A stretch of DNA of 64,000 nucleotides from Ipomoea triloba (lineage: Eukaryota; Streptophyta; Magnoliopsida; Solanales; Convolvulaceae). The position numbers and the translations under genes were made by a program. Where the stretch lies: the NCBI RefSeq assembly GCF_003576645.1, contig NC_044924.1:20940376-21004375 (forward strand), in the 5' to 3' direction. The first letter of the stretch is position 1; the number at the start of each line of letters is the position of its first letter. Under the pieces are notes generated by a model, which made no database searches, was not told the DNA's origin, and was given only the letters and a program-made list of their open reading frames with translations. Positions 11,172 through 20,715 of the stretch are shown here, one piece after another.

Positions 11172-12663
11172 ACAGAAGTGCCTGGACAGTTTTTCCCGCC
11201 CAAATTGAAGGACATTTTAGTAATACCAACACTGGACTAAAATGTCATTTAAAATTAGTATTTAAAAGCTTTAAATAATTGATTACACATTTACATGCAC
11301 TTTCCTTTTGATCTCACATTTTACCCCTATAAATACAATGGATTGATGACTAAATAAATCACAATTGTCCATCCCTCTTTTTCCCGTTCTCCGTGAAAGG
11401 TGACTCTCTCGTTCTCCACCACCCGATAAATAGAATGGAAGAAATCATAATTCTTCATTTTGCATTGCATCCTTATTCTTCCCGTTCTTTGTGAAATACT
11501 ATCTTGGTTTCGCTGATCTCATTCCCTTATTCCATTGCACAGTAAATACAATGGATTGGTGTTGCACCCATGAAAACGTAAGTATTTCCTTACAGTTTCA
11601 AGATTTTTTTTTTTGGTTAGTGATTTCAAAAGATCATTTTAACGCCATATGCAATCCTTATACAATTGTATACACCCAACAGAAAGACTAAATTATGAAC
11701 TATTTATATTTCTTCCTAAAAAGCAAAGAAAAGGTATCAAGTTGAGATTAAAAATGTCAGAAATTTTCCCATTTCCCATAATCTCCAAATACACACAACC
11801 ACTCCCTCCACATCACTGCACTACTCCATAATTCATAATCGACCCTATATCAACAACATCATGTACTTTACAAATCTAAAATTTCAGAACCAGTGCAGCT
11901 TACTCATTGTGATAGCCAAGAAATGTATCAAGTGAAATGAGATCTGCATTATGCAAGCACGAAATCAAGATTTCTGCATTATGTGAGCACGAAATCAAGA
12001 AAATTCACAAGAAAACATCGCGGTGGAGAATAAATGCAGATTGATATAAATACCCGTGAAGGATGGGATTGCTTGGCGATGAGAGGGGAAGATATAAGGC
12101 ATTTTGCGTTGTTCATTGGAAGTGAGAATGGGAAGTGGAGGTCGTCTCTTTTCTTCTCTTCTCCGTTTTCTCTACTCTTTCTGAATCTGTACAAAGATCA
12201 ATATCTATAGCATACGTTAATACATAATACGGGTGGGTGCATCAAAGGATTGTCTACTTAGTCAAATATTATTTCCACCATTTGATTCATGAAAAAGAAT
12301 TTATAAAATTTTGTGAAAATGAAAATTGTTTCCTGTTTCAATTAAAACAGGAAATAATATTTTAATTACCACAATAATTTTTATGGTAATTAAGGAATTA
12401 ATTACATAAATATTAGTATGATTATTAATAATTTTTATGATAATTAAGTTAATAATAATTATATGGATATTAATATAATTACAATTAAATACAGGTTGAA
12501 TTTTTTTTCTATTACAATTAATCATTCAGATATGGAGAGGGAGGAAAAAAAGTAAAGGCACGTGGTGAAAAATAATATACTTAGGTATAGCATTATAAGT
12601 AGAATATAAATTATTATTGACATTGTTCAATGTAATTATTATGGTAATTTTGTTGTAACCTTT

Positions 12664-12724
12664 ATCTCTCTCCCTCCCCCCCCCCCCTCCTCCCTCTCTC
12701 TCTACTATATATATATATATATAT
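12664..12724. repeat. Pyrimidine/C run followed by (TA)n
   Basis: A ctcc/C-homopolymer/CT stretch merges into about 10 TA dinucleotides. This is simple sequence inside Helitron B. Confidence 0.85.
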
Positions 12725-13061
12725 AATTGCATAATATGTCAATATTAATATAATTGCCTAATAATTTTCCCTTTCAAACATATTTATTTTACAACAAAAA
12801 TTTACATAAATCAATTATGGGAACAAAACAGTTTTAAATCATGTAATTTAAAAAAACATTAAATACAGTTTGATTACAATTTTTTTTTCATCTTAATGCG
12901 TTTTAAAATTATTTTCCTGCTTTCTCATATTTATTTTAGTAATAATATAATTATATAAATCATATTACATATCAAATTTTCCAAGATAATTACATACACA
13001 CGTGGATTTAATCTTTAATTTTATTATGTAAATAAAAATATATAATAATAAAAAAATTTAT

Positions 13062-13088
13062 CCGTGCATCGCACGGGTAATATACTAG
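13062..13088 (+). other. Helitron B 3' terminus (hairpin plus CTAG)
   Basis: CCGTGC/GCACGG stem with ATC loop at 13062-13076 and CTAG at 13085-13088, followed by T. It is identical in design and stem sequence to the Helitron A terminus. Confidence 0.9.
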
Positions 13089-13197
13089 TATATATTAAAA
13101 CAGAAGTATCATTTTACCTCTCATTGTAGACAAAAAATTTTAGTTTGAAATTTGAAATCTGTTAACTAATTTAGTAATGATTTTATTTGGTAAGCTT

Positions 13198-13248
<51 letters not shown>

Positions 13249-14223
13249 TGTCATAAATTATTATAAAATTAGAAAATTATATATTATACATGTTGTCATA
13301 AAAGAAATTAGAACTTTGTTTTTCCAAAAAAAAAAATATATGCTTAATTTTTCACGCTAATTTTCATTAAGTTATAGAAAGTTTGTAATGACTAAAGTTT
13401 ATTTACAATGAAAAAATAAAAATTAAAAATGAAGTTCTAAAATAACTACAATGAACTAATTTTGGTATTATATCGGTTTCTTAAAAAAAGTGTTATTTGT
13501 GTGTTAATTTAAAATAGTAAACATGTCACCCGTGTTAGAATAGTTTTTGTAATCCAAAATAAAATGTAATGGTCTTATTAATAAATAATAATATCACAAA
13601 ATAAATTGTAATTTTCTTATTAATAAATATTAATATCAATATCGAATCGTTATTATTGTGAATGAATATTTGGCACACTAAATTTTATTCTGTAATGTTG
13701 GTTAAGATATCTTATTTAAATATTTCAAATTAAATATTTTAGATTTATTAATAAATTTTAGACTGCTAATTATGAGTCAAAGATGTTTATTTATTTTTTC
13801 TAACAGAGTAGAAATGTAGAACCAATGAGCAACAACCAAAATATTATTTTACAAATAATGGTAGTTACTCATTTCTTAGATTTATGTATTTAATTATTTA
13901 TTTATCATTTTTATACTATCATTTTATTTATTTTTGTCAAGGGCTTTGCAAGATATTCTTCATGCCGATGAGCATTGTACTTATGTCCAAACAGTGAGAT
14001 AGTCTCCCTATGGGGTTCTTCCGAAGCACAAAAAAAAGACTAAAGATCGTTATGTACATTAATATTTTATTAAAATATTATTAGATGTTATGTTATTAAT
14101 TTTCTAATGAAGGTTGGATGCAATTGCATTTGATTAACAACATAAAAAAACTGCTTTCTAAAATCAACATAAAAAAACTTACAATTATCTTTGATGTACA
14201 TACCATCGAAATTGTTATAAAAG

Positions 14224-14225
<2 letters not shown>
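13089..14225. other. AT-rich segment beginning with a third Helitron-like 5' end
   Basis: Directly after the Helitron B terminus the sequence reads tatatattaaaacagaagta, which resembles a plant Helitron 5' end. I see no matching 3' hairpin downstream, so this may be the left part of an older Helitron into whose edge Helitron B inserted. An (AC)n tract spans 13201-13239. The remainder is AT-rich, without a recognisable gene. Confidence 0.4.
13201..13239. repeat. (AC)n microsatellite
   Basis: About 19 AC dinucleotides followed by a short TA run. Confidence 0.95.
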
Positions 14226-14266
<41 letters not shown>

Positions 14267-14279
14267 TATATATATATAG
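14226..14279. repeat. (TA)n tract adjoining the pararetrovirus-like segment
   Basis: About 27 TA dinucleotides with one AA interruption, ending at 14279 where GC-richer sequence (gggtggcactctgg) begins abruptly. TA dinucleotide repeats are documented integration contexts of several endogenous plant pararetroviruses. Confidence 0.9.
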
Positions 14280-14421
14280 GGTGGCACTCTGGTGCGAACT
14301 CTCGCCCAGGTAGGAAATGAGAACGCTCCACAGCCGTCCACCTGTCCAGATCAACGAATCAGATGCAATTTTAAAAAAATGACGCGGTGGCATTTTCGTA
14401 AATAACTGAAACTCTCGAATT

Positions 14422-14433
14422 TGGTATCAGAGC
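14422..14433 (+). other. Primer-binding site for initiator Met-tRNA
   Basis: TGGTATCAGAGC is complementary to the 3' end of plant initiator methionine tRNA. Copia elements and caulimovirids both use it to prime reverse transcription. The same 12-mer occurs at 60637 in the SIRE element. Confidence 0.85.
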
Positions 14434-14461
14434 TTGGAAAGAAGGAGATAAGGACAATATT

Positions 14462-14683
14462 ATGACAAAGAAAGTTGCTGGAGGTATGTTACTTGAATTA
14501 GAATCAGACATAAGAACTTTGAAAGAAGATCTAATAGAATTAGAACAACATAAAGAATCAAAAATATGGATAGAAGATTGTGATGAATACAAAGAATTGA
14601 TAAAAGGAATAAGAATAAATGAGGAAGCACTTAAAGATAATGCAAAATTAAGACATAGATTATTAAGTTACCTATTTACATAA
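14462..14683 (+). CDS. Small coiled-coil ORF 1 of pararetrovirus-like segment
   Basis: The predicted protein of 73 residues is highly charged, with Leu/Ile and Glu/Lys spacing suggesting a coiled coil. It starts 28 bases after the primer-binding site and stops 5 bases before the next ATG. I do not recognise a family. Its placement at the head of a tightly packed ORF series argues that it is, or was, a real gene. Confidence 0.4.
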   Translation: MTKKVAGGMLLELESDIRTLKEDLIELEQHKESKIWIEDCDEYKELIKGIRINEEALKDNAKLRHRLLSYLFT

Positions 14684-14688
14684 AAAAA

Positions 14689-15012
14689 ATGAATAATAAT
14701 GAAGCTTCAACTAGTAATACGAGTAAAAATATAGATATATTAATTGATAATAGAAATAAATTGATTAGTGAACAATTAGATTGGAGAAAAATTTGTACTT
14801 ACCATAAAAATAAATATATCACTTGTTTTTATAACACTACAGGAAAAGTATAACATGTTGAAAAATATAAACAAGCTATTAGAAATATAAGTAAAATCGA
14901 TGAAAAAATAGAAATTTATAATCAACAAATAGAAGAAATAAGAATTGAAAAAAGATCTGAAGTATTAGAAAATATTTTAGAAAAAAGATTAAGATTAAGA
15001 TGCCAGGAATAG
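14689..15012 (+). pseudogene. Small ORF 2 of pararetrovirus-like segment, one internal stop
   Basis: A 108-codon frame with a TAA at 14851-14853. The N-terminal part is Asn/Ser-rich and the part after the stop is a charged, coiled-coil-like helix. Its end overlaps the next ORF by 13 bases (ATG at 15000). Function unknown; the internal stop indicates decay. Confidence 0.4.
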
Positions 15013-15266
15013 CAATAATTAATATAAATAATATACAGTCAAAAATAGTACGAACAGAATTAAAGATAGAACATAGTAGAAACTTACTATTACTATATAG
15101 CCAAAGTACAAATTTAGGATTTATTGGAAGTCAAATAAATGCAAACAATATACGAATACAAGAAGAAAATCTAGCAATCCTATATAAGAAGTTGGAATCT
15201 TTGAAAAATTATAGAGAAAAATACTTAAAAGCAAATCCAGATAAAGATACATATTTTAAAGAATGA
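15000..15266 (+). CDS. Small ORF 3 of pararetrovirus-like segment
   Basis: An open frame of 88 codons rich in Ile, Asn, Glu and Lys, with helical heptad-like spacing in the second half. Its TGA overlaps the ATG of the next ORF as ATGA (15263-15266), a coupling typical of plant pararetroviruses. No family recognised. Confidence 0.42.
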   Translation: MPGIAIININNIQSKIVRTELKIEHSRNLLLLYSQSTNLGFIGSQINANNIRIQEENLAILYKKLESLKNYREKYLKANPDKDTYFKE

Positions 15267-15490
15267 GTTTTTTCAAAATTAATTTATATAATTTAAAAAG
15301 CATAGAAAGTGATACATTAAGAAAAATAAAAGTATTAGAAGATGAATTTGAGAATACTGACTGGAATAATAGACAAGAACGTAAAAGATTAGCACAGACT
15401 TTAGGAATTTTATATAGAATATATAGAGATGTTAGAATATTAATCTATTACAGAAAACAAGAAATATTAAAATTAAATTGCAGTGGATAA
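15263..15490 (+). CDS. Small ORF 4 of pararetrovirus-like segment
   Basis: An open frame of 75 codons encoding a charged helical protein. It begins within the stop codon of ORF 3 (ATGA). Only two bases separate its stop from the next ATG at 15493. Function unknown. Confidence 0.42.
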   Translation: MSFFKINLYNLKSIESDTLRKIKVLEDEFENTDWNNRQERKRLAQTLGILYRIYRDVRILIYYRKQEILKLNCSG

Positions 15491-15492
15491 AG

Positions 15493-15709
15493 ATGTATTG
15501 TTTAGAATACTTAAAATTGAGTAGAAAAATTGTAGAAATTATGGAATCAAGCGAGATTAGAAGAATTACTAAGTATAATGAATCCTAATGATCCAGAATG
15601 GATAGAATTTAAAAATAAATATGAAAATTTAAAAGGAGATATTAAAATTGCTAAAAGACTATATAATAGAGAAATAATTTATTTAAACAGTATTGGGATA
15701 ATTCAGTGA
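15493..15709 (+). pseudogene. Small ORF 5 of pararetrovirus-like segment, frameshifted
   Basis: An ATG at 15493 opens a frame that stops at 15588. Similar A-rich, Glu/Lys/Ile-biased coding character continues in the next frame from about 15542 to a TGA at 15707. One frameshift near 15540 would explain this. The following ORF starts four bases later. No family recognised. Confidence 0.35.
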
Positions 15710-15712
15710 AAG

Positions 15713-16027
15713 ATGGAAAGAATTGAACTAATCGCAGGAAAAAAGTTAGGATATAATAGAGATATTGATCAACATATTATAAGTTGTAAAATAAGTTTAG
15801 AATTATTATATCAAAAGGATTTAGAAATATTGCAAATAAGGGAACAAATGCATAATATTAGAAATACATGAAGCATAAAAGAAGAAATTAGACAAAAAGA
15901 AGCAGAAATACGAGTATTGTTAGAAGAAAAATTAAGAATAGAAAACCAAAAATATAGAGAAATAAAACAATATAAAGAAATTATAAACGAATGTTATTTC
16001 CAAATTGATAAGTTAACATTTGGATAA
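15713..16027 (+). pseudogene. Small ORF 6 of pararetrovirus-like segment, one internal stop
   Basis: A 105-codon frame with a TGA at 15869-15871. The predicted protein is strongly charged and coiled-coil-like in its C-terminal half. It ends five bases before the next ATG at 16033. Function unknown. Confidence 0.38.
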
Positions 16028-16032
16028 ATAAA

Positions 16033-16245
16033 ATGAGTGAAATAGGTGAAAGTTCAGAAGCTTATTACGAAAAAGATATTTATGAAGGAGGTGTTACACA
16101 AACGTTAAATTTTAATCAAGAACTGTACGATAAAATAAAAAATGATTTTTCAGAAATACCTATTAAGAAAATATTTAAAACTAAGTGGTATGGATTATTT
16201 CAATATTACGAGCTCAAAATAAATTTATTTAAGTTAATAACATAA
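16033..16245 (+). pseudogene. Truncated ORF 7 of pararetrovirus-like segment
   Basis: An open frame of 70 codons whose start is acidic and whose end loses the earlier coding character before stopping at 16243-16245. Its size and position, last in the small-ORF chain, would fit the beginning of a longer viral protein such as the movement protein, but no diagnostic motif is present. The rest of the viral genome is missing here. Confidence 0.35.
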
Positions 16246-16250
16246 ATATT

Positions 16251-16732
16251 GTTAGTTTCATAAGAGTGTGGTAACACATTTTCCCGTTATTCACCAGCTA
16301 AGTTCACAAAAAAAAAATGCTACAATGCTTACTCATTAAGAAAAATTATTTTAAAATTGTCTAAACTCATACTCTTAAGTAAAAATTCAGAAATATGCCT
16401 AAATACGTAATATAGTTAGGGATTGTATTAAATTATTTTAATTTGTAAATCCATTTCATTAATTATTAGTAATAAAAATGAAATATACTTAAGGAAATTA
16501 AATTATAAAATTAAAAAAACGTGTGTTCATAACTATTTAAATTTTTTTAAAAATACATACTTATATTTATGCACTATATTAACATTACAAAATTAAAATC
16601 CTAATTATTTTAATTATAAATCCATCAATATATACTATAATTATGAAAATTATATTATAGAATTTGCCTATATATATATATATATATATATTATTTGCAT
16701 ATACGACGTAATATATAATCATTAAGGAAATG
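16251..16732. other. AT-rich spacer, no gene seen
   Basis: Very AT-rich DNA with a short (TA)n tract at 16669-16691. No ORF, repeat boundary or regulatory site that I can support. Confidence 0.6.
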
Positions 16733-16834
16733 CATCCAATTAGAATTTAAATTTACTTCTACAATAATTTAAATTTGCATCTTTTTTCTTTTAAATATAA
16801 TTTTCTTAGTTATTATTCATATTGTTGGAATTAT
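16733..16834. repeat. Left copy of a ~100-bp direct repeat
   Basis: Begins catccaattagaatttaaat and ends in a ttattattcatattgttgga block. About 85 to 90 percent identical by eye to 17696-17797, 963 bp downstream in the same orientation. The two copies flank the LRR gene fragment. Confidence 0.8.
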
Positions 16835-17249
16835 AATATATATGAAATACACTTAGAAATAAATCAAATTAATTTTGTAAATTTTTCTCTATAAATTTAT
16901 CTAAATGTGTGTGCGCGCGCGCGCGGTCATCGATCATATCATAGTAAAATTGTGAAAAACAGCTAGGAGGTGGTTATATCAACTTTGCACAGGCGCTACA
17001 CGGGTGTCGCACGGGTGCTGCACAGGTGTGCATTGCCTGTGCGGAAAAAATAATTTCCTAGAATTGGGAGACAATTTGTATTATCTGCATGGGGCTGCGT
17101 TATTATTATATTGTACATTTTAAAATATTTATATTTTTCAAAGTTTTTATTTTTTATTTTCACGTTAATAGCTTCGATTTTTAACTCAGCTCTCTTCCTT
17201 GCTACATGAAGTTGCTGCTTCAATTCTTCTTTAAAGTAATTGACATCTA

Positions 17250-17690
17250 ACTTGAAAATCCATTGCCATTGAGATCCAATTCCTCCAACGGTACCAAACC
17301 CAGCAAAAGCTCATCAGGAACTGAATCGTATGGTTGGTTATTTGCTAGCCTTAGAACTTTGAGATTTGAGATTTGAGATTTGACGATGATCCAAAAGAAG
17401 GAAGTTTCCCCATTAATCCATACCCAAATCCAAAACCTGCAAATTCTGAAACATCTGAATCGAATCTCCACTGAAAAATCCATCGACCAGGTTGTTATGG
17501 CTCAAGTTCATATGCTGGAGTGTATTGGCCAAGCTAGATAAATTGTTTGGATTAATGGAGAGCGAGCCGAAAAATAAGTTCCCACTCAAATCAAGATACT
17601 CCACATCCCTGAGCTTAGAGAAGAGCTCCTGTACATCGCCCTAGAGCCCATTTGAGTGCAAATCGAGCACTTTCAACTACTGCAAATTCC
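17250..17690 (-). pseudogene. LRR receptor-like kinase gene fragment
   Basis: On the minus strand, parts of four to five leucine-rich repeats can be read across two frames: LRDVEYLDLSGNLF, LQHMNLSHNNLVDG, FQNLQVLDLG, SNLKVLRLANNQ and LEELDLNGNGFSS, with spacing near 24 residues. The order and wording resemble the extracellular domain of the At5g10020/GHR1 class of plant LRR receptor-like kinases. There are stop codons and at least one frame change, and no kinase, signal peptide or membrane segment. It is a decayed gene fragment, perhaps captured by a transposon, lying between 100-bp direct repeats. Confidence 0.75.
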
Positions 17691-17695
17691 TAATT

Positions 17696-17797
17696 CATCC
17701 AATTAGAATTTAAATTTACTAATACAAAAATTAAAATTTACATATTTTTTTTTAAATATAGTGTTCTTAGTTATTATTCATATTGTTGGAATAATAA
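17696..17797. repeat. Right copy of the ~100-bp direct repeat
   Basis: Second copy of 16733-16834. It directly follows the LRR fragment and lies 40 bases before the next LTR element. Confidence 0.8.
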
Positions 17798-17837
17798 TTC
17801 AATGGAATGTATTCTTTAGTTAAGTAGTCATTTGATA

Positions 17838-18376
17838 TGATGGATACATTAATTATTAAGAATGGATTTGGGCAGAAGCAAATTGACCCAAAGAAAGATT
17901 GAGAGCCAACCCAGTCAAGGTCGATCAGTCCAACGTGGACAAGGTTAACCACGATGTCGGCCATGACACGGGCTCAACCAGTGTGGTTGTCTACGGCATT
18001 GGAGATGGAGGCAACAAAGAGCCTCGACCGACAAGGTCCGGCTCCGTGGTCTGCCTCCTGGTGGTCAGCTTTCGTGGTTGGCCCGGGGGTCGATTTCCAT
18101 GGTCGGGCTTCGAAGACGATTGGGCGAAGACCTATTCTCTTGGGTCACACTATTTTCGGGGAGTTGGTTAGGCTTACTACTTTAAATAAGCATTATTTGT
18201 TATCATTGAGGACATCTTCATCTTCATCTTGTTATCACTATCTATCTTATAAGCACATTACATAAGTCATTAATACAAAACATTATCTTTCCTAACTCAA
18301 TATCTTGTCTTTACTATTTATATCTTAATTATTAGTTTTAGTTAATTCGGGTCACCTGGGTTAATTAACTCCATCA
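17838..18376 (+). repeat. 5' LTR of the deleted retrotransposon
   Basis: 539 bp, TGATGGA...TCCATCA. It is followed by ttggtgttttcattgagagc, where the primer-binding site is expected; I cannot assign the tRNA. Confidence 0.75.
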
Positions 18377-18415
18377 TTGGTGTTTTCATTGAGAGCTTGA
18401 CAAACAAGCTCGAAC

Positions 18416-18880
18416 GTGCTACCTACTATCAAAGGTGTTGTTGGGTCTAACTCTCACAACTCTTGCGATTCTAGCAATACCCATATCACCCCAAACGGAA
18501 ACGACCTCAATGGGGATGCAAGTCGACAAACCCTCTCTATGAGGTCGGGGAGGGACTTATGGGACCAGCTCAACAAAAACCGCAATGTTGGGTCAGCTCC
18601 AATCACCCCACCTTCGGCCCCGGGACTCCTGGGTGAAGTGGTCGCAGTCCAACAAGTTGTAGCCTTGCTAACCGGCCAAGTAGAGGGGCTCCTAGGAGTA
18701 GTGCAGCCCCCTCAACTCGACATCAGGGTGCCGCATGGGGTAGTGCAAGGGCAACCGACCCCCTCTCTCCCCCCCACCCCTTTGAGGCCAAACGTGGTGT
18801 TTGGCACTCGACCTCTGCGAGTGCAAGGAGCTCAAGTTGATGGGGATGTCAGTTTTCCCCAACCACCAACACGACATTGA
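18416..18880 (+). pseudogene. gag-like ORF remnant
   Basis: An open stretch 40 bases after the 5' LTR without a clear ATG at its start. It encodes a Pro/Gly/Val-rich 154-residue sequence with no recognised domain. Coding character seems to continue in another frame to about 18986. The position suggests a decayed gag N-terminus; nothing in the sequence proves it. Confidence 0.3.
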
Positions 18881-20103
18881 GGAGGAGGAACGAACCCGAG
18901 GCCAAGCTGATGTAGAGGTCAATTTGCCTAGTGCAACCCCAAGTGTCGACCTCAATCTCATGAGAGAGGAGAACGCTTTATTTTGACTCATGGCCGACCA
19001 CAACTTGATCGTACCCCACTTTTTGCCAAGCACACATTGAGGGACTTATCTTGTCCTGGGTGGACATGCTCATGATTTTCCGAGCTCATACCGAAGGGCT
19101 TATCCTTCGAGATATCGAGTTTGCGTTGAAGAACCTTCCTTGCCTCGCGAAGTCGGGGTCATGATTTTCTGACCTCATGCCGAATGGTGTGCCTTGATTT
19201 AAGAAGTCGAGGTCATGAGTTTCTGAGCTTACGCTGAGGAACTCATCTTGTCTTGAAAACCCAGTTCATGTAGTTCCAAGCTCATGCCATTGGGCATTGG
19301 GCTCATGCTCAAGCCAAATAGCTGGGCTGACCTCGGGCTAAATAGATCAAGGTAAGCTAATCTTGAGGTTATTCTCAAGGCTTATCACACCGCCACGTAT
19401 AAGGTTACTAGTGAAACGCCATTCTCACTATGTTGGTGGTGCACAAACTGAGCGATACAGCTAACACCTTAGAGGCGATACGAGACCTAACCTTGCCTAT
19501 CGCCGAACGGAAGAGTCTTTAGCCTGACAATGTTAAATGACTTTGGCAAAAAATGACTTAACCTTAACAAAAAAAAATCGTAAATGAGTCCATGACACAA
19601 TCGCATACTTTAGATGAGACACAACCTCAACGTCAAAGGTGGATCCAAGGCTCCGTATCTTTAAGCAAATGACATTAACAAAGTGTTAGACAAGGCCAAG
19701 CAAGAGCTAAGCAATCTAAATGGCCCAAAGTTCGGATCGGGGGAATTCGAGGTCGAGCTACTAGTCCCATAGAGAACTTGTAGCCAAGCTCGGTAAGGCT
19801 TAAGCCAAGGTCGAACCCCAACCCAACCGCGAGGTTGACCCCAACAACGAAGACAATGAATCAACTTTTCTTGGGAACAGGTGGGGCCTCGACAGGGCGA
19901 TGAAACACCCCAAAGTCATCATAGGCGATGTAGGCCTTGACCTCAATCCACGAGGCACCCCAAAGTAAAGAAAACGATCGAGGATGGGAGAATCAACAAA
20001 GACCGCCAAGCCGAGCCAAGCAACAGTTGACCCCAACAAGGTGCGAGGCCAACCTTGAGGTCAATCAAGGACGAAAATCGAGGGCTTAGCACATGGGTCA
20101 CCT

Positions 20104-20183
20104 TCAATATCTTATATTTACTATTTATTCCCTAATTATTGATTTTGGTTAATTCAGGTCATTCAAGTTAATTAATTCCATCA
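20104..20183 (+). repeat. Truncated 3' LTR (last 80 bp)
   Basis: Gap-free alignment to 18297-18376 with scattered substitutions. It ends TCCATCA and is followed by the target duplication tgata. Confidence 0.75.
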
Positions 20184-20188
20184 TGATA

Positions 20189-20697
20189 TTTTCTTGTCAA
20201 TTCATTTTTTTAAAAAATAAATTTAAAAAATGTATTTACCAAGAAAATCCTAGCTTAGATTTATTTTTTATAATTTCAAAGAATCACATTTATTAATGAT
20301 TCGAACTTTCTCAAGCCAAAAGTCACATTAAATATACTTAACCTGTTTCTCTTCATATTTTTAAATTATTAAAAATTGAATTTTCCTAATTACCAAATGG
20401 ATTATAAGTATATTACAAAGCATTTGTTGGATATGTGGAGTAATTATTTGTAGATATATCAATTTTTACCCGAAACTAATGGACTGATTTAATAAGCTCG
20501 AAACCAATAACTCATTGCATTTTCCAAAATGATCAATTGTTTTTATTTAGAAAACTAATAAATTTATAAAATCAAACCTATAAAAGTAAACAAAATAATA
20601 CTATTAATATTATCAAAATCAAAATATAAAAAAAGATAAACTATCATAATCAAAATACTAAACAAAATAAATAGTCTCTAATTCTGCTATAAACATT
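20189..20697. other. AT-rich spacer, no gene seen
   Basis: Low-GC DNA between two retroelements. I see no supported feature. Confidence 0.6.
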
Positions 20698-20715
20698 AAT
20701 TAGCATAAATGAGAT
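20698..20715. repeat. Left 18-bp target-site duplication of LINE 2
   Basis: aattagcataaatgagat is repeated perfectly at 26857-26874. Confidence 0.93.

Larger units (their letters stand above)
11165..13088 (+). mobile_element. Helitron B, short non-autonomous relative of Helitron A
   Basis: The left end (aacagaagtgcctgg..., then a ttttccc block and ggacattttagtaa) matches the start of Helitron A at about 375-425. The last 330 bases (12770-13088) match the last 350 of Helitron A (10564-10913), including an identical terminal hairpin and CTAG. The internal 1.5 kb is unrelated and has no helicase. It contains a pyrimidine-rich, leader-like stretch (11366-11410) and a 31-bp tandem pair near 11945-11998. 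A deletion derivative or a carrier of captured DNA is likely. I recognise no gene in it. Confidence 0.78.
14280..16250 (+). mobile_element. Endogenous pararetrovirus-like fragment (Caulimoviridae-like)
   Basis: A 140-bp leader of ordinary composition is followed by a primer-binding site for initiator Met-tRNA (14422-14433) and then seven short A-rich ORFs in a row on one strand. Several are joined by very short overlaps, including ATGA. This layout (Met-tRNA PBS, compact overlapping small ORFs, neighbouring TA repeat) fits an integrated plant pararetrovirus better than an LTR retrotransposon, which would show gag and LTRs. Two ORFs have internal stops and one has a frameshift. The segment ends abruptly inside the last ORF near 16245. 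No reverse transcriptase is present, so the family assignment is inference. Confidence 0.45.
17838..20183 (+). mobile_element. Deleted LTR retrotransposon with tgata target duplication
   Basis: The element opens with TGATGGA and closes with its inverse TCCATCA, as LTRs do, and is flanked by the 5-bp duplication tgata (17833-17837, 20184-20188). The 5' LTR is 17838-18376. An 80-bp stretch at the right end (20104-20183) aligns without gaps to the last 80 bases of the 5' LTR (18297-18376), so the 3' LTR keeps only its end. The internal part is 1.7 kb, GC-richer, with broken gag-like ORFs and no protease, RT or integrase. It is a non-autonomous or deleted element of unidentified lineage. Confidence 0.78.

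Noticed and set aside
14088..14393. Minus-strand open frames across the (TA)n tract
   Set aside because: They encode Tyr-Ile repeats produced by the microsatellite and carry no domain.
14422..14433. Primer-binding site as evidence for a Copia element at 14280-16250
   Set aside because: No LTR precedes it, no gag follows, and the small overlapping ORFs do not resemble Copia. It is kept only as possible pararetrovirus evidence.
16983..17040. cacgggt/gcgctacacggg strings as a Helitron 3' hairpin
   Set aside because: There is no proper stem of the Helitron type and no CTAG at the right distance.
19660..20039. Minus-strand ORFs inside the deleted LTR element
   Set aside because: Short, overlapping, without domain or conserved start. 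They are likely chance frames in GC-richer DNA.
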